Part shown: one piece after another, positions 55,947 through 64,000 of the stretch
Numbering within the stretch: the first letter of the stretch is position 1
Layout: every line of letters begins with the position of its first letter
From: Daejeonella sp.
GTDB taxonomy: Bacteria; Bacteroidota; Bacteroidia; Sphingobacteriales; Sphingobacteriaceae
Length of the DNA: 64,000 bases
Direction of reading: 5' to 3'
Assembly (NCBI RefSeq): GCF_030684675.1
Contig: NZ_JAUXXZ010000081.1
Span: 62,001-126,000 of the forward strand
Notes under the pieces: generated by a model
Databases searched by the model: none
The model's input: only the letters and a program-made list of their open reading frames with translations
What the model was told of the DNA's origin: nothing
Position numbers and translations under genes: made by a program

Positions 55947-57707
55947 TCAATCAATTTTCTCCATTTCAACCCAAAATGGAAATATGTTTTTTGAGCCAAT
56001 ACTATAGTATGGCCTCAGTTCGCAATCCATATCGGTAAAGAAAACGTTATTCATCTCGATTATATCTGCACCCTCTTTATTATTTTGAATTTGTCTTATT
56101 AAGGTATTCGCTTCCAGATACATTCTACCATTGGCTTTAAGCGGCTTAAGGAATTTAAATTTTATATTGTAATATCCTTTCTGAATACTAAGCTTCCAGT
56201 TACCATTAATTTCTTCCTGCTCCCAAATTCCACGATCTCCTCCCGCATCATTACGGTTGAGTATAATTGGATTTTCGAATTTGCTTCCAACGATGATAGG
56301 AGGTTGAATGATGAGGTTTTTAGAGCTTATCAAGTCATTGTATGTCCTATCAAGCTCTTGCTTGAGGCTAGCTGCAAGATCTTTGTTTTCCAAAACGATA
56401 TTTTTTTGTTCATATACATCCTTGTCAAGATCGAATAACTCAAATTCCTCAATTTTGGCATTATAGTCTGTATTACCAACCAATTTAAAATTTCCTTTAT
56501 GCAATGACATTTTGGAATATAACTCTGGAAATCGCCGTGTCCAGTAAGTAAACAATGACCTATTAGCCCAATCTGCCTGATTTCCTTTAATTAGTGGTAC
56601 CAGACTTTTACCATCAATTATCCGATCATCAGGTAATTCAACATTACAAAGCTCAGCCACCGTAGGTAAGATATCCAAATGAGCAGCCATAGTTTCAATT
56701 TCTTTATTCTTCCCAAAAGATGAAGGATATTTAATATAAAAGGGGACCCTTATTCCTCCCTGATAAACATTTCCCTTCAAACCCCGCATACCAGCCACAT
56801 ATCTCGTTTGCTGAGGACCATTATCAGTCATAAAAATAATCATGGTGTTTTCTGCAATATTTAATTCATCCAGTTTCTTTAAAAGTTTTCCGATGTTGTC
56901 ATCAATGTTTGTGACCATTGCATAAACTTTTCGGGCATCCTCTTTATCTTTCTCCGTCATTTTAGATAGAGGTTTCTTGTCGCCTTTGAAACCCGAAGCC
57001 GGATCAATGTCTTTGTATTGCGAATAGTACTTTTCAGGTACCTGTAATGGGGTATGAGGAGCGTTAAATGAGAGGTAACAGAAAAAGGGGGCTTTCGAAT
57101 TTTTACTGATAAAATTTATAGCCTGCTCTGTGAAAATATCTGAGCAATAACCCTGGTAGGTTTCCTTTATATTGTTGTGCCAGAGTATAGGATCAAAATA
57201 ACTACTATCTCCTTTAAAATAAGTTGTAATATCGCCCACCTGGCCCATTCCACCCGAGAGATGGATCAGCGATTCGTCAAAACCCTGATCGCTGGGTCTA
57301 CTTGGATAGTTATCGCCTAAATGCCATTTGCCAAAGATGCCAGTTTTATAATCTGCTTTCTTTAGCAATTCTGCAATTGTGACCTCACTTGAAGCCATTA
57401 TTGCTCCACCATTATAGGTATCTCTTACGCCTGTACGCAACGAATAGCGCCCGGTCATAAGACTAGAACGGGTTGGGGCACAAACCGGCGATACATAAAA
57501 ATTATTAAAACGAATACTTTCAGCCGCAAACTTATCAATCACGGGGGTCTTAACGTGAGGATTTCCTGTGATCCCGAGATCCCCGTAACCCTGATCATCG
57601 GTTATGATTATAATAACATTTGGATGTGGTTTTACTTGAGCAAAACTCCCTGCAGAAAACAATAACAGAGAAATTGCAATTGCTTTATGACTATTTATAA
57701 ATATCAT
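55947..57707 (-). CDS. Secreted type I sulfatase
   Basis: A 586-residue exported S1-family sulfatase. The signal peptide ends SFAQ at residue 24. Metal-binding aspartates occur in IIITDDQGYGD, the formylglycine cysteine is 76 in PVCAPTRSSLMTGR, with GIFGKWHLG and FMTDNGPQ further on. The cysteine type requires an anaerobic-type sulfatase-maturating enzyme, not seen here. The substrate is unknown; sulfated glycans are likely, given the sialidase and oxidoreductase downstream. Confidence 0.93.
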   Translation of the reverse strand: MIFINSHKAIAISLLLFSAGSFAQVKPHPNVIIIITDDQGYGDLGITGNPHVKTPVIDKFAAESIRFNNFYVSPVCAPTRSSLMTGRYSLRTGVRDTYNGGAIMASSEVTIAELLKKADYKTGIFGKWHLGDNYPSRPSDQGFDESLIHLSGGMGQVGDITTYFKGDSSYFDPILWHNNIKETYQGYCSDIFTEQAINFISKNSKAPFFCYLSFNAPHTPLQVPEKYYSQYKDIDPASGFKGDKKPLSKMTEKDKEDARKVYAMVTNIDDNIGKLLKKLDELNIAENTMIIFMTDNGPQQTRYVAGMRGLKGNVYQGGIRVPFYIKYPSSFGKNKEIETMAAHLDILPTVAELCNVELPDDRIIDGKSLVPLIKGNQADWANRSLFTYWTRRFPELYSKMSLHKGNFKLVGNTDYNAKIEEFELFDLDKDVYEQKNIVLENKDLAASLKQELDRTYNDLISSKNLIIQPPIIVGSKFENPIILNRNDAGGDRGIWEQEEINGNWKLSIQKGYYNIKFKFLKPLKANGRMYLEANTLIRQIQNNKEGADIIEMNNVFFTDMDCELRPYYSIGSKNIFPFWVEMEKID

Positions 57708-57861
57708 TTTCCGCTTTTTTAAGCTTGCTTAGGTGTGCAGTTTGTCTAAAAATCAATTCATTATTATCGGTTGAACTGCAAACTAAATATAAGTGATTTA
57801 TAAGGATAAGGAAATAGGTTTTGGTTTGTGGGATTAATATTTCGAAAGGAAGTGCAGATGA

Positions 57862-57886
57862 CCGGTATGGTGACAACACCAACCGG
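57862..57886. repeat. GGTG/CACC palindromic element
   Basis: CCGGTATGGTG, spacer ACAA, CACCAACCGG, followed by AGGGAAA. The left arm has one extra base. The flanking arm changed in step on both sides (CCGG in place of GTGG/CCAC). Confidence 0.75.
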
Positions 57887-57916
57887 AGGGAAATAACACC
57901 ACCCGTAGGTAATTAA

Positions 57917-58300
57917 TTATACGTAGTCAAGCTCCATCAGCTCTTTCCCAAATTCTTTTAACCCCCTGGTAATCTTTGAAACTTGCTTGGGTGATGGTTC
58001 TTTACTACCATTTATGTATTGATTCAACAACTGAGTATTCATTCTGATTCTTTGACTAAACGCCTTTGCGTTAATCTCAAAGTAATCGAACACTTGGGCG
58101 ATATCCAATTGAATAATTATACTTTCCAAAGTAACAAGATCTTTCCCCTGATGCTCGAATAATAAATTGAGTGCTTCTATGGCATTTTTCTTCACTTCTG
58201 TAATGGTTGAACCAACTGTTACCGCATTGATGTAATCATCCTTCGCGTATGCAGAGTACCCAGTATCTGTCTTCTCCACTATAAAGATGTATGTTTTCAT
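57917..58300 (-). CDS. hicB: HicB-family antitoxin
   Basis: A 127-residue antitoxin. The N-terminal half is the partial RNase-H-like HicB fold (FIVEKTDTGYSAYAKD, with VGSTITEVKKNAIEAL). The C-terminal half is a helix-turn-helix (FSQRIRMNTQLLNQYINGSKEPS) that should bind the operon promoter. It lies 47 bases downstream of the HicA gene in the same direction. Confidence 0.88.
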   Translation of the reverse strand: MKTYIFIVEKTDTGYSAYAKDDYINAVTVGSTITEVKKNAIEALNLLFEHQGKDLVTLESIIIQLDIAQVFDYFEINAKAFSQRIRMNTQLLNQYINGSKEPSPKQVSKITRGLKEFGKELMELDYV

Positions 58301-58347
58301 TTTATTGAGTTATTTATATTTATATCATGTCCCAATATGAATGGGGA

Positions 58348-58533
58348 TTACTTCAAACCAGCCCATTTTTTGATTTTTATTTCAGTTCCATTTGCCATTT
58401 CTTTTGAACCTCCATCAGGAAAGGTCATCAAATCTCCATCTGGTCTTACAAGGATCACGTGACTTCCCTTACCTTGCCGTCGAACAGCTATCCCTGCTCT
58501 TTTTAATTGTCTTAATAAATCACTGCATTTCAT
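58348..58533 (-). CDS. hicA: HicA-family toxin
   Basis: A 61-residue dsRNA-binding-fold mRNA interferase. Features are CSDLLRQLKRAGIAVRRQGKG and the catalytic histidine in GSHVILVRPDG. Full length for the family. An AGGAG precedes the ATG but only two bases away, too close to be a certain ribosome site. Confidence 0.88.
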   Translation of the reverse strand: MKCSDLLRQLKRAGIAVRRQGKGSHVILVRPDGDLMTFPDGGSKEMANGTEIKIKKWAGLK

Positions 58534-58552
58534 TACTCCTCAAAAATAAGCA

Positions 58553-58560
58553 CAAATGTA
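58553..58560 (-). promoter_or_regulatory. -7 element of hicAB
   Basis: The minus strand reads TACATTTG, a TAnnTTTG match 20 bases before the hicA start. A second identical TACATTTG lies at 58591-58584, and TATAGTATAC-like symmetry in between could be the HicB operator. Confidence 0.5.
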
Positions 58561-58815
58561 AACTATAGTATACTTTTTTAATACAAATGTATAATATTTT
58601 ATACTTTTAATCTTACGGGTTGGTCTTCTTGACCTGACATTTCAACCAATTCCCTACTTAACTAAGATTAATTTTATTGGAAGTGCAACACAATTTTCGT
58701 CTCCTTTCATACGGTTTACGGACAAAAGAAAGTGCCAGAAACATATTATTCAGAAAACACAAATATTTCCTTAGTTTTAGTTTAGTTGTATTTCAATATT
58801 GATAAAATAGATTTT

Positions 58816-60546
58816 ATGTATATGATAAATTTTTCTCCGAAGTCCATTAAAAGAATCGGTATTCTGCTGGTTACTCTGATTTCATGTGTAAATCTGTCCA
58901 CTTTCAGCCAAAACATTCAAAACTTTGATATCGTAGTTTATGGTGCCACATCAACCGGTATCAGCTCGGCAATTCAAAGCTCAAGAATGGGGAAAAAAGT
59001 GATATTAATTGAGCCTACAAACAGAATCGGCGGACTCACAACCGGAGGACTCGGGCAAACTGATATTGGAAACAAACAGGCAATCGGCGGTTTATCACGA
59101 GAATTCTATCAGCTGGTAAAAGCCTATTATCAAAAGCCGGAAAACTGGATCTGGCAAAAAAGGGAGACTTATAAAGATGGCGGACAAACAACCAGTGCAG
59201 CACACGAAGATGCGATGTGGACCTTTGAACCATCTGCCGCATTGAAAATCTTCAAGGAGATGTTGAGTAAAGAATCAAACATAAATCTGGTATATAATCA
59301 GCGTTTGAATCGTAAAAATGGAGTTAAGAAGACCTCAGGAAAAATAACATCCATACAAATGGAAAGCGGGCAAGTCTATCAGGGCAAGATGTTTATCGAT
59401 GCGACCTACGAAGGGGATTTAATGGCTGCTGCCGGAGTAAGTTATACCGTTGGGCGTGAATCCAATGATCAATATGGCGAAACGTTAAACGGTATTCAGG
59501 CAAACAAAATTAGTCTGACGCTACGCAGAACCATTTCAATGAATACCTATAATCATAACTTCATTGAAGGGGTTGATCCATATATTAAGAAAGGTGATCA
59601 TAAAAGCGGACTACTTCCATTTATTACTCCCGGAAAGCCGGGAATTGATGGAAAAGGAGACAATAAAATCCAGACTTATTGTTTTCGCATGACCTTAACG
59701 AATCATCCCGATAATAGAATACCATTTGCTAAACCTGCTGGATATAAAGAACTGGATTATGAATTATTATTCAGAAACTACGAAGCAGCTGCAGGTCCGG
59801 TAGAAAAAATGTACGACTATGGCGACCCATTGGTCCCATGGATAAATTCGGATATGCCTAACCGTAAAACAGATACCAACAATCAAAAAGGATTTTCTAC
59901 TGATTTTATCGGCCAGAATTATGACTATCCGGAAGCGAGTTATGAAGAGCGCGAAAAAATTGCTGAACGACACCGAAAATATCAGCAGGGTTTAATGTGG
60001 TCATTGGCCTATCATCCCCGAATTCCTAAAAAAGTTCGTGATGTGGTATCTACCTGGGGCACTTGCAAGGATGAATATGAAAGAGAAGATGGCTGGCAGG
60101 GACAATTATACATCAGGGAGGCAAGACGTATGATCAGCGATTATGTGATGACTCAAAAAAATTGCGAGCGCCTGCTTGTTGCAGAAGATCCGGTTGGAAT
60201 GGGTGCTTATGGTATGGATTCACACAACATCAAACGTTATGTGGATGTGAATGGTTTTGTAAAAAATGAGGGCAATGTTGAAGCACATGTTGCAAGTCCT
60301 TATCCGATAAGTTATAAATCGATTGTTCCGAAAAAATCTGAAGTAAACAATCTTTTTGCACCTGCCTGCTTGTCTGCAACTCACATCGCCTTCGGATCCA
60401 TCCGTATGGAGCCTGTTTTTATGGTGCTGGGACAATCCGCAGCAATTGCCGCCAGTATTGCTATCGATAAGAATTACAGTGTACAGGATATTCCATATAA
60501 AGAATTGGAAACAGATCTTCTAAAGTATAAACAGGTGCTTCAGTAA
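58816..60546 (+). CDS. Secreted FAD-dependent oxidoreductase
   Basis: A 576-residue exported flavoprotein of the FAD_oxidored (xanthan-lyase-associated) type. A signal segment ([20 protein letters not shown]) precedes the dinucleotide motif [20 protein letters not shown] and [15 protein letters not shown]. Later features are [18 protein letters not shown] and the C-terminal [19 protein letters not shown]. The ATG at 58816 is chosen over a TTG at 58786. Such proteins cluster with glycan-degrading genes in Bacteroidota; the substrate is not established. Confidence 0.85.
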   Translation: MYMINFSPKSIKRIGILLVTLISCVNLSTFSQNIQNFDIVVYGATSTGISSAIQSSRMGKKVILIEPTNRIGGLTTGGLGQTDIGNKQAIGGLSREFYQLVKAYYQKPENWIWQKRETYKDGGQTTSAAHEDAMWTFEPSAALKIFKEMLSKESNINLVYNQRLNRKNGVKKTSGKITSIQMESGQVYQGKMFIDATYEGDLMAAAGVSYTVGRESNDQYGETLNGIQANKISLTLRRTISMNTYNHNFIEGVDPYIKKGDHKSGLLPFITPGKPGIDGKGDNKIQTYCFRMTLTNHPDNRIPFAKPAGYKELDYELLFRNYEAAAGPVEKMYDYGDPLVPWINSDMPNRKTDTNNQKGFSTDFIGQNYDYPEASYEEREKIAERHRKYQQGLMWSLAYHPRIPKKVRDVVSTWGTCKDEYEREDGWQGQLYIREARRMISDYVMTQKNCERLLVAEDPVGMGAYGMDSHNIKRYVDVNGFVKNEGNVEAHVASPYPISYKSIVPKKSEVNNLFAPACLSATHIAFGSIRMEPVFMVLGQSAAIAASIAIDKNYSVQDIPYKELETDLLKYKQVLQ

Positions 60547-60605
60547 GGTTCTAAAATTAAGATCTTCTATATAGGGAATCTAAACTTTGCATTTTTTATC
60601 ATGTT

Positions 60606-61810
60606 ATGAAAAAAAATCTCGTTCTAATTACTTTTTTTTCTCTAATCATTCTATTCACTCAAAACTTATCCGCAAGGGATAATAATCAGGCTGGCTGGAA
60701 AGCCGAGGTAGCGAGTGTAATTATTACTCCTGAAGAATCGATGTGGATGGCTGGATTTGCAGCCCGTACCCGTCCGTCGGAAGGCAAACTTCATGAACTT
60801 TGGGCAAAAGCACTCGTATTTGAAGATGCTGCAGGCAAAAAAGCGGTGCTCATCACTACTGATCTCTCAGGCATTCCAAAAAGTATTTCAGATAATATCC
60901 GGAACCGTCTCGAAAAAAGCTTCAAGCTTTCACGAAGTCAGATCATTTTCAACACTTCCCATACCCATTCAGGTCCGGTACTGCAGGATGCGCTTCATGC
61001 ACTTTATCCGCTTAATGAGCAGCAAAAAGAGGCTATCAGGATTTATACCATAAAGTTTGAAAATCAGATCGAAGCATTGGTTAAAAAGGCTTTAAACTCC
61101 ATGATGCCTGTCATAATACGGTATTAAGTGGTTATGAATGGTCGGGAGATTATGCCGGCTATGCCCAGATTCAGGTAGAAAAAGTACATCCCGGCGCCAC
61201 AGCCTTATTTTTTCAGGGCTGCGGAGGTAACCAGAATGCATTGCCACGAAAATCAGTCCCATTGGCTAAGCAATACGGACAGGAACTGGCATTAGCCGTA
61301 GAGGCAGTACTCGAAGGGGAAATGAGAAAACTCGAACCACGTTTGAAGACCGCCTATTCAGAAGTAAATATTGAATTTGAAAACCCACCGAGTAAGGAAG
61401 AGTTAAACCAAATGCTTGTCAAAGAAAGCGGTTACATCAGGAACTGGGCTCTTGAAATGATCCGGAAATACGAAAAGGGAGAACGCATATTGAACAGCTA
61501 TCCCTATCCTGTTCAATTCTGGCAATTGGGCGATCAGTCGGTGGTTGCTCTTGGAGGTGAGCCTGTTGTGGATTATGCGATCAGACTTAAAAAGATCTTC
61601 GGCCCTGAGTTGTTTGTGATGGGATATTCAAATGATGTGATGGCCTATATTCCAACTGTTGAAATTCTGCGTGAAGGTGGATATGAAGGTCATACGTCCC
61701 AAATGGCATTCGGATTGCCTGCAAAATGGAAAGAATCAATCGAGCCAACCATCATGCGGGAAGTTATAATTTTGGCTGAGCAGCTTGGTATAAAGGCAAA
61801 ATCTAAATGA
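60606..61810 (+). pseudogene. Neutral/alkaline ceramidase-like gene with internal deletion
   Basis: Two frames belong to one former gene. The first (60606-61127) has a signal peptide and the zinc motif NTSHTHSGP, then stops after SMMPVIIRY. The second frame reads from CHNTVLSGYEWSGDYAG (codons from 61109) through FFQGCGGNQNALPR to a normal end at 61810. The junction near 61101-61112 changes frame, and the segment expected between these motifs in the family (roughly 60-70 residues) is missing. This looks like a deletion, not a simple frameshift. The broken gene is still clearly recognisable. Confidence 0.8.
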
Positions 61811-61871
61811 GCCAAAAAGGTTTCAAATTTAAATTGGCATTTATGGCTAGAAAAACACCAATTTAAACGTC

Positions 61872-63461
61872 CTAATTCAAAACATCGCTCACCGGCACTC
61901 TCATAAAATACAAATCACCTGAGCCTTCATAAACAATACCTAAGGTGTTTTCTTCAATCCTTGTTAAGGAAGAATATCCATAGCAGGGGCGTTCGTCAAG
62001 TAAGAGCTCATTGGCAGAACGCCAGGTGTTGCCCAGGTTAAGACTTGCTTTGATTGTCATATTTTTCCGTGCAATCTGGCTGGACACATTACTGAAGAAT
62101 AAAACCTCATCTAATCTGCCATTTACATTCACAACACCTTTAATAAGACTTGCCATACAAACTGGATCAGGAAGGGCTTCGTTGGAAGTAGGATGTTCCA
62201 GCCAGGTTTTTCCCATGTCTTTTGTGGTAGCAACCCTTCTGAATTTTCCGCGGTTATCGCGCATATTCAGCATCAGGGTACCAGGGGTAGTTTCAACAAC
62301 CTGACTTTCAGTAGTATTTGATTTGGCACCAACTCCACTTTTCCAGGTCTTTCCATGGTCTTGACTATAAATAATGGAGGAGTGAGGCATTCCGGGTTTT
62401 TTACTTTCATCCCAATATTGGGATGGAAAAACGAGGGTACCATTTTGCATGACCATTCCATTACCGGGGCCATTGAAATAAATATGCCATTTGGGATCTT
62501 TTACCTGTGAAGTAATATTATAGGGCTCCGACCATGTTTTACCATCATCATCGCTGCTTACCATCACCATCTGACCTGTTGTCTCCGGCGAAAGACCGGG
62601 CTCTGAACCGGCAATTGACCGGTTTCCTTTACTCCATAATGCGGCTACCCATATTTTTTTAGTAAGGGGATCAATCAATATGGCCGGGTCTCCAATTCCA
62701 CTATTTTCATGAGGAGGACCCATATCCATGATTATTTTCATCGGCTCCCAAGTCTGTCCTCCATCTGTACTGCGGCTCATCCCAACATCAATATTTGCAG
62801 GAAGATCACGAGAATTTACATAGCGAATATCATACACGGAAATCAACGTTCCCCTTTCTGTGGTGGCAAGCCCGGGAATACGATAGGTATGAGCGCCATC
62901 ATCACCTGCCTTGCGGAAAGCAATACCTAATCTTTTTGTAAAATTGGCCTTCCCGCCTGAGCTATTCAGAGCTTTGCTAATTTTATGAATAGATGTTCCG
63001 GTACTTAATGCGGAAGCACGAATTGTTAGCTGCTTTGATAAATCGGCATTGCTTTTAACTACCGGACTGATCCATATAGTATGTAAGCCGGCCTTAAAAT
63101 TAACATCAATGGGAACAGTTACTTTCCCCGACAGATCTTTATTTGAGCCAAGAAGAGTTGCACCAGTTAAAAAAGCACGTTCATTATCCTTTCGGATATA
63201 AACATCTATCCTTTCAAGAGCATTTACGGCATTTTCATCCAAAAAGCATTGAACACTTTTATAGTTGACTTCTGTACCCTCCTTTACATAAATACGTATC
63301 TGAATTGCCTCATTATAAGTATCGCGGATAATTAGAGGAATATCTGCATAAATCGCTGAAAGCTGCGGAGCTGACGTATCTGTTGTTTTATTTATTGGCG
63401 AGCAGGCTGAAATGACAAGAGCCAGAAATAGCAGACAAAAATTAACAGTTTTAGGTTTCAT
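61872..63461 (-). CDS. Exo-alpha-sialidase lipoprotein
   Basis: A 529-residue surface or periplasmic sialidase that releases terminal sialic acids. The N-terminus MKPKTVNFCLLFLALVISAC is a lipoprotein signal, favouring this ATG over the one at 63500, which overlaps the transporter gene. An N-terminal sialidase-associated domain is followed by the beta-propeller with the YRIPGLA motif and four Asp boxes: STDGGQTW, SSDDDGKTW, SQDHGKTW, TTKDMGKTW. It lies 25 bases after the transporter gene, so the two are cotranscribed. Confidence 0.92.
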   Translation of the reverse strand: MKPKTVNFCLLFLALVISACSPINKTTDTSAPQLSAIYADIPLIIRDTYNEAIQIRIYVKEGTEVNYKSVQCFLDENAVNALERIDVYIRKDNERAFLTGATLLGSNKDLSGKVTVPIDVNFKAGLHTIWISPVVKSNADLSKQLTIRASALSTGTSIHKISKALNSSGGKANFTKRLGIAFRKAGDDGAHTYRIPGLATTERGTLISVYDIRYVNSRDLPANIDVGMSRSTDGGQTWEPMKIIMDMGPPHENSGIGDPAILIDPLTKKIWVAALWSKGNRSIAGSEPGLSPETTGQMVMVSSDDDGKTWSEPYNITSQVKDPKWHIYFNGPGNGMVMQNGTLVFPSQYWDESKKPGMPHSSIIYSQDHGKTWKSGVGAKSNTTESQVVETTPGTLMLNMRDNRGKFRRVATTKDMGKTWLEHPTSNEALPDPVCMASLIKGVVNVNGRLDEVLFFSNVSSQIARKNMTIKASLNLGNTWRSANELLLDERPCYGYSSLTRIEENTLGIVYEGSGDLYFMRVPVSDVLN

Positions 63462-63486
63462 AATTAAGGTTTTAAAATCAATACAT

Positions 63487-64000
63487 TTATTGACTTTCAT
63501 ACGCTGTAAAGTCGTTGCTTTTTGGCCGTAAAAAGGAGACCTGTACGATCAGAGCAACAAGAACAATTCCCGCAAGCATGGCAAAGTCATTTCCGAGGTT
63601 GCCCGCATCTGTTGATTTCCCTAAAAGATTGGTGATATAAGCTCCGGCAAAAACACCAGTCATGTTCATAACGCCATAGGCAGTTGCCCGATGTTTGGCA
63701 GAAACAAACTGGCAGAGTATTGGCATATTATTGGCATCGAACATCCCAAAACCAATCCCAAAAAATGCTCCTGCCCCAATCACATGAACAAGGCTGTCGC
63801 CAAATCCTAATAAAAGCAAAGAAGGAATGGTCAACCCAAGTCCGATTGCACTGGTATAAATTCTCCCTTTCAGATTTTTCTGAACCCATCGGTCTGAAAG
63901 AATTCCGCCTAAAATCACGCCTATAAATGAGGAAGCAGCAATGGTAATGGTTGACAAGGGACCAGCCAGGGTCATTGGAATATTTAAGTTTTCAGCAAAT
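63487..64000 (-). CDS. MFS transporter, N-terminus beyond the window
   Basis: The C-terminal 170 residues of a major facilitator superfamily permease; the frame is open to base 64000. The loop SDRWVQKNLKGR, several hydrophobic helices and the GIGFGMFDANNMPIL segment support the call. Placed directly before the sialidase, it may import a sugar or sialic acid, but the substrate cannot be read. Confidence 0.85.
   Translation of the reverse strand, partial: FAENLNIPMTLAGPLSTITIAASSFIGVILGGILSDRWVQKNLKGRIYTSAIGLGLTIPSLLLLGFGDSLVHVIGAGAFFGIGFGMFDANNMPILCQFVSAKHRATAYGVMNMTGVFAGAYITNLLGKSTDAGNLGNDFAMLAGIVLVALIVQVSFLRPKSNDFTAYESQ

Noticed and set aside
60606-61810. Programmed frameshift in the ceramidase-like gene
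   Set aside because: No slippery sequence with downstream structure is evident at the junction, and the segment between motifs is missing rather than merely shifted.

Overview
The window is a chromosomal segment of a Bacteroidota bacterium, most likely a Sphingobacteriaceae-type (Pedobacter-like) genome. Evidence: several start sites are preceded by the Bacteroidota -7 element TAnnTTTG rather than a Shine-Dalgarno sequence, and there are lineage-typical families (DUF5686 outer-membrane protein, a BT_3928-like DoxX/MauE protein, a tandem DUF1599 protein, a lamin-tail/FlgD-like giant protein, secreted sulfatase and sialidase). The species itself cannot be read from the sequence.

Layout. 1-14997: asd (cut by the left edge), a 1958-residue secreted lamin-tail repeat protein, threonine dehydrogenase, a YebC-type regulator, a YxPRFK-repeat protein, a secreted alpha/beta hydrolase, trhO, a DUF5686 protein and kbl. 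15041-24769: a DUF6364/PIN toxin-antitoxin pair directly upstream of pheS (which carries an in-frame palindromic insertion), a Rieske-like lipoprotein, a TetR regulator, rlmD-type methyltransferase, a phosphoribosyltransferase, aroK, BT_3928-like, DUF1599, folP and cdaA. 25079-35869: secreted amidohydrolase, bacilliredoxin, ahcY, pdxJ, selU, selD, a lipoprotein and gcvP. 36128-46246: an NMT1-PAS-histidine kinase fusion, YceI, an MBL hydrolase, recJ-lptB, a GH3 enzyme, TerC and a polyprenyl diphosphate synthase.

46425-54325: a tRNA-Ser(GGA) gene carries a 7.8-kb, visibly AT-rich integrated element. It is bounded by a 25-bp imperfect repeat of the tRNA 3' end and encodes a tyrosine integrase, an excisionase-like HTH protein, an HUH-type replication initiator and two small unknown proteins. 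Its cargo is an mcrB-mcrC operon with an overlapping third gene whose N-terminus looks PD-(D/E)XK-like. This is the best candidate in the window for an undescribed system. 54625-64000: a DUF922-like secreted protein, a sulfatase, a HicAB pair, an FAD oxidoreductase, a broken ceramidase-like gene, a sialidase and an MFS transporter cut by the right edge, together suggesting glycoconjugate scavenging.

Metabolic links: Tdh and Kbl convert threonine to glycine and acetyl-CoA, and GcvP can then decarboxylate glycine. SelD supplies selenophosphate to the adjacent SelU for tRNA selenouridine. Two families of non-coding repeats run through the intergenic regions: degenerate 7-bp tandem arrays at several loci, and a GGTG-spacer-CACC palindrome at four loci.
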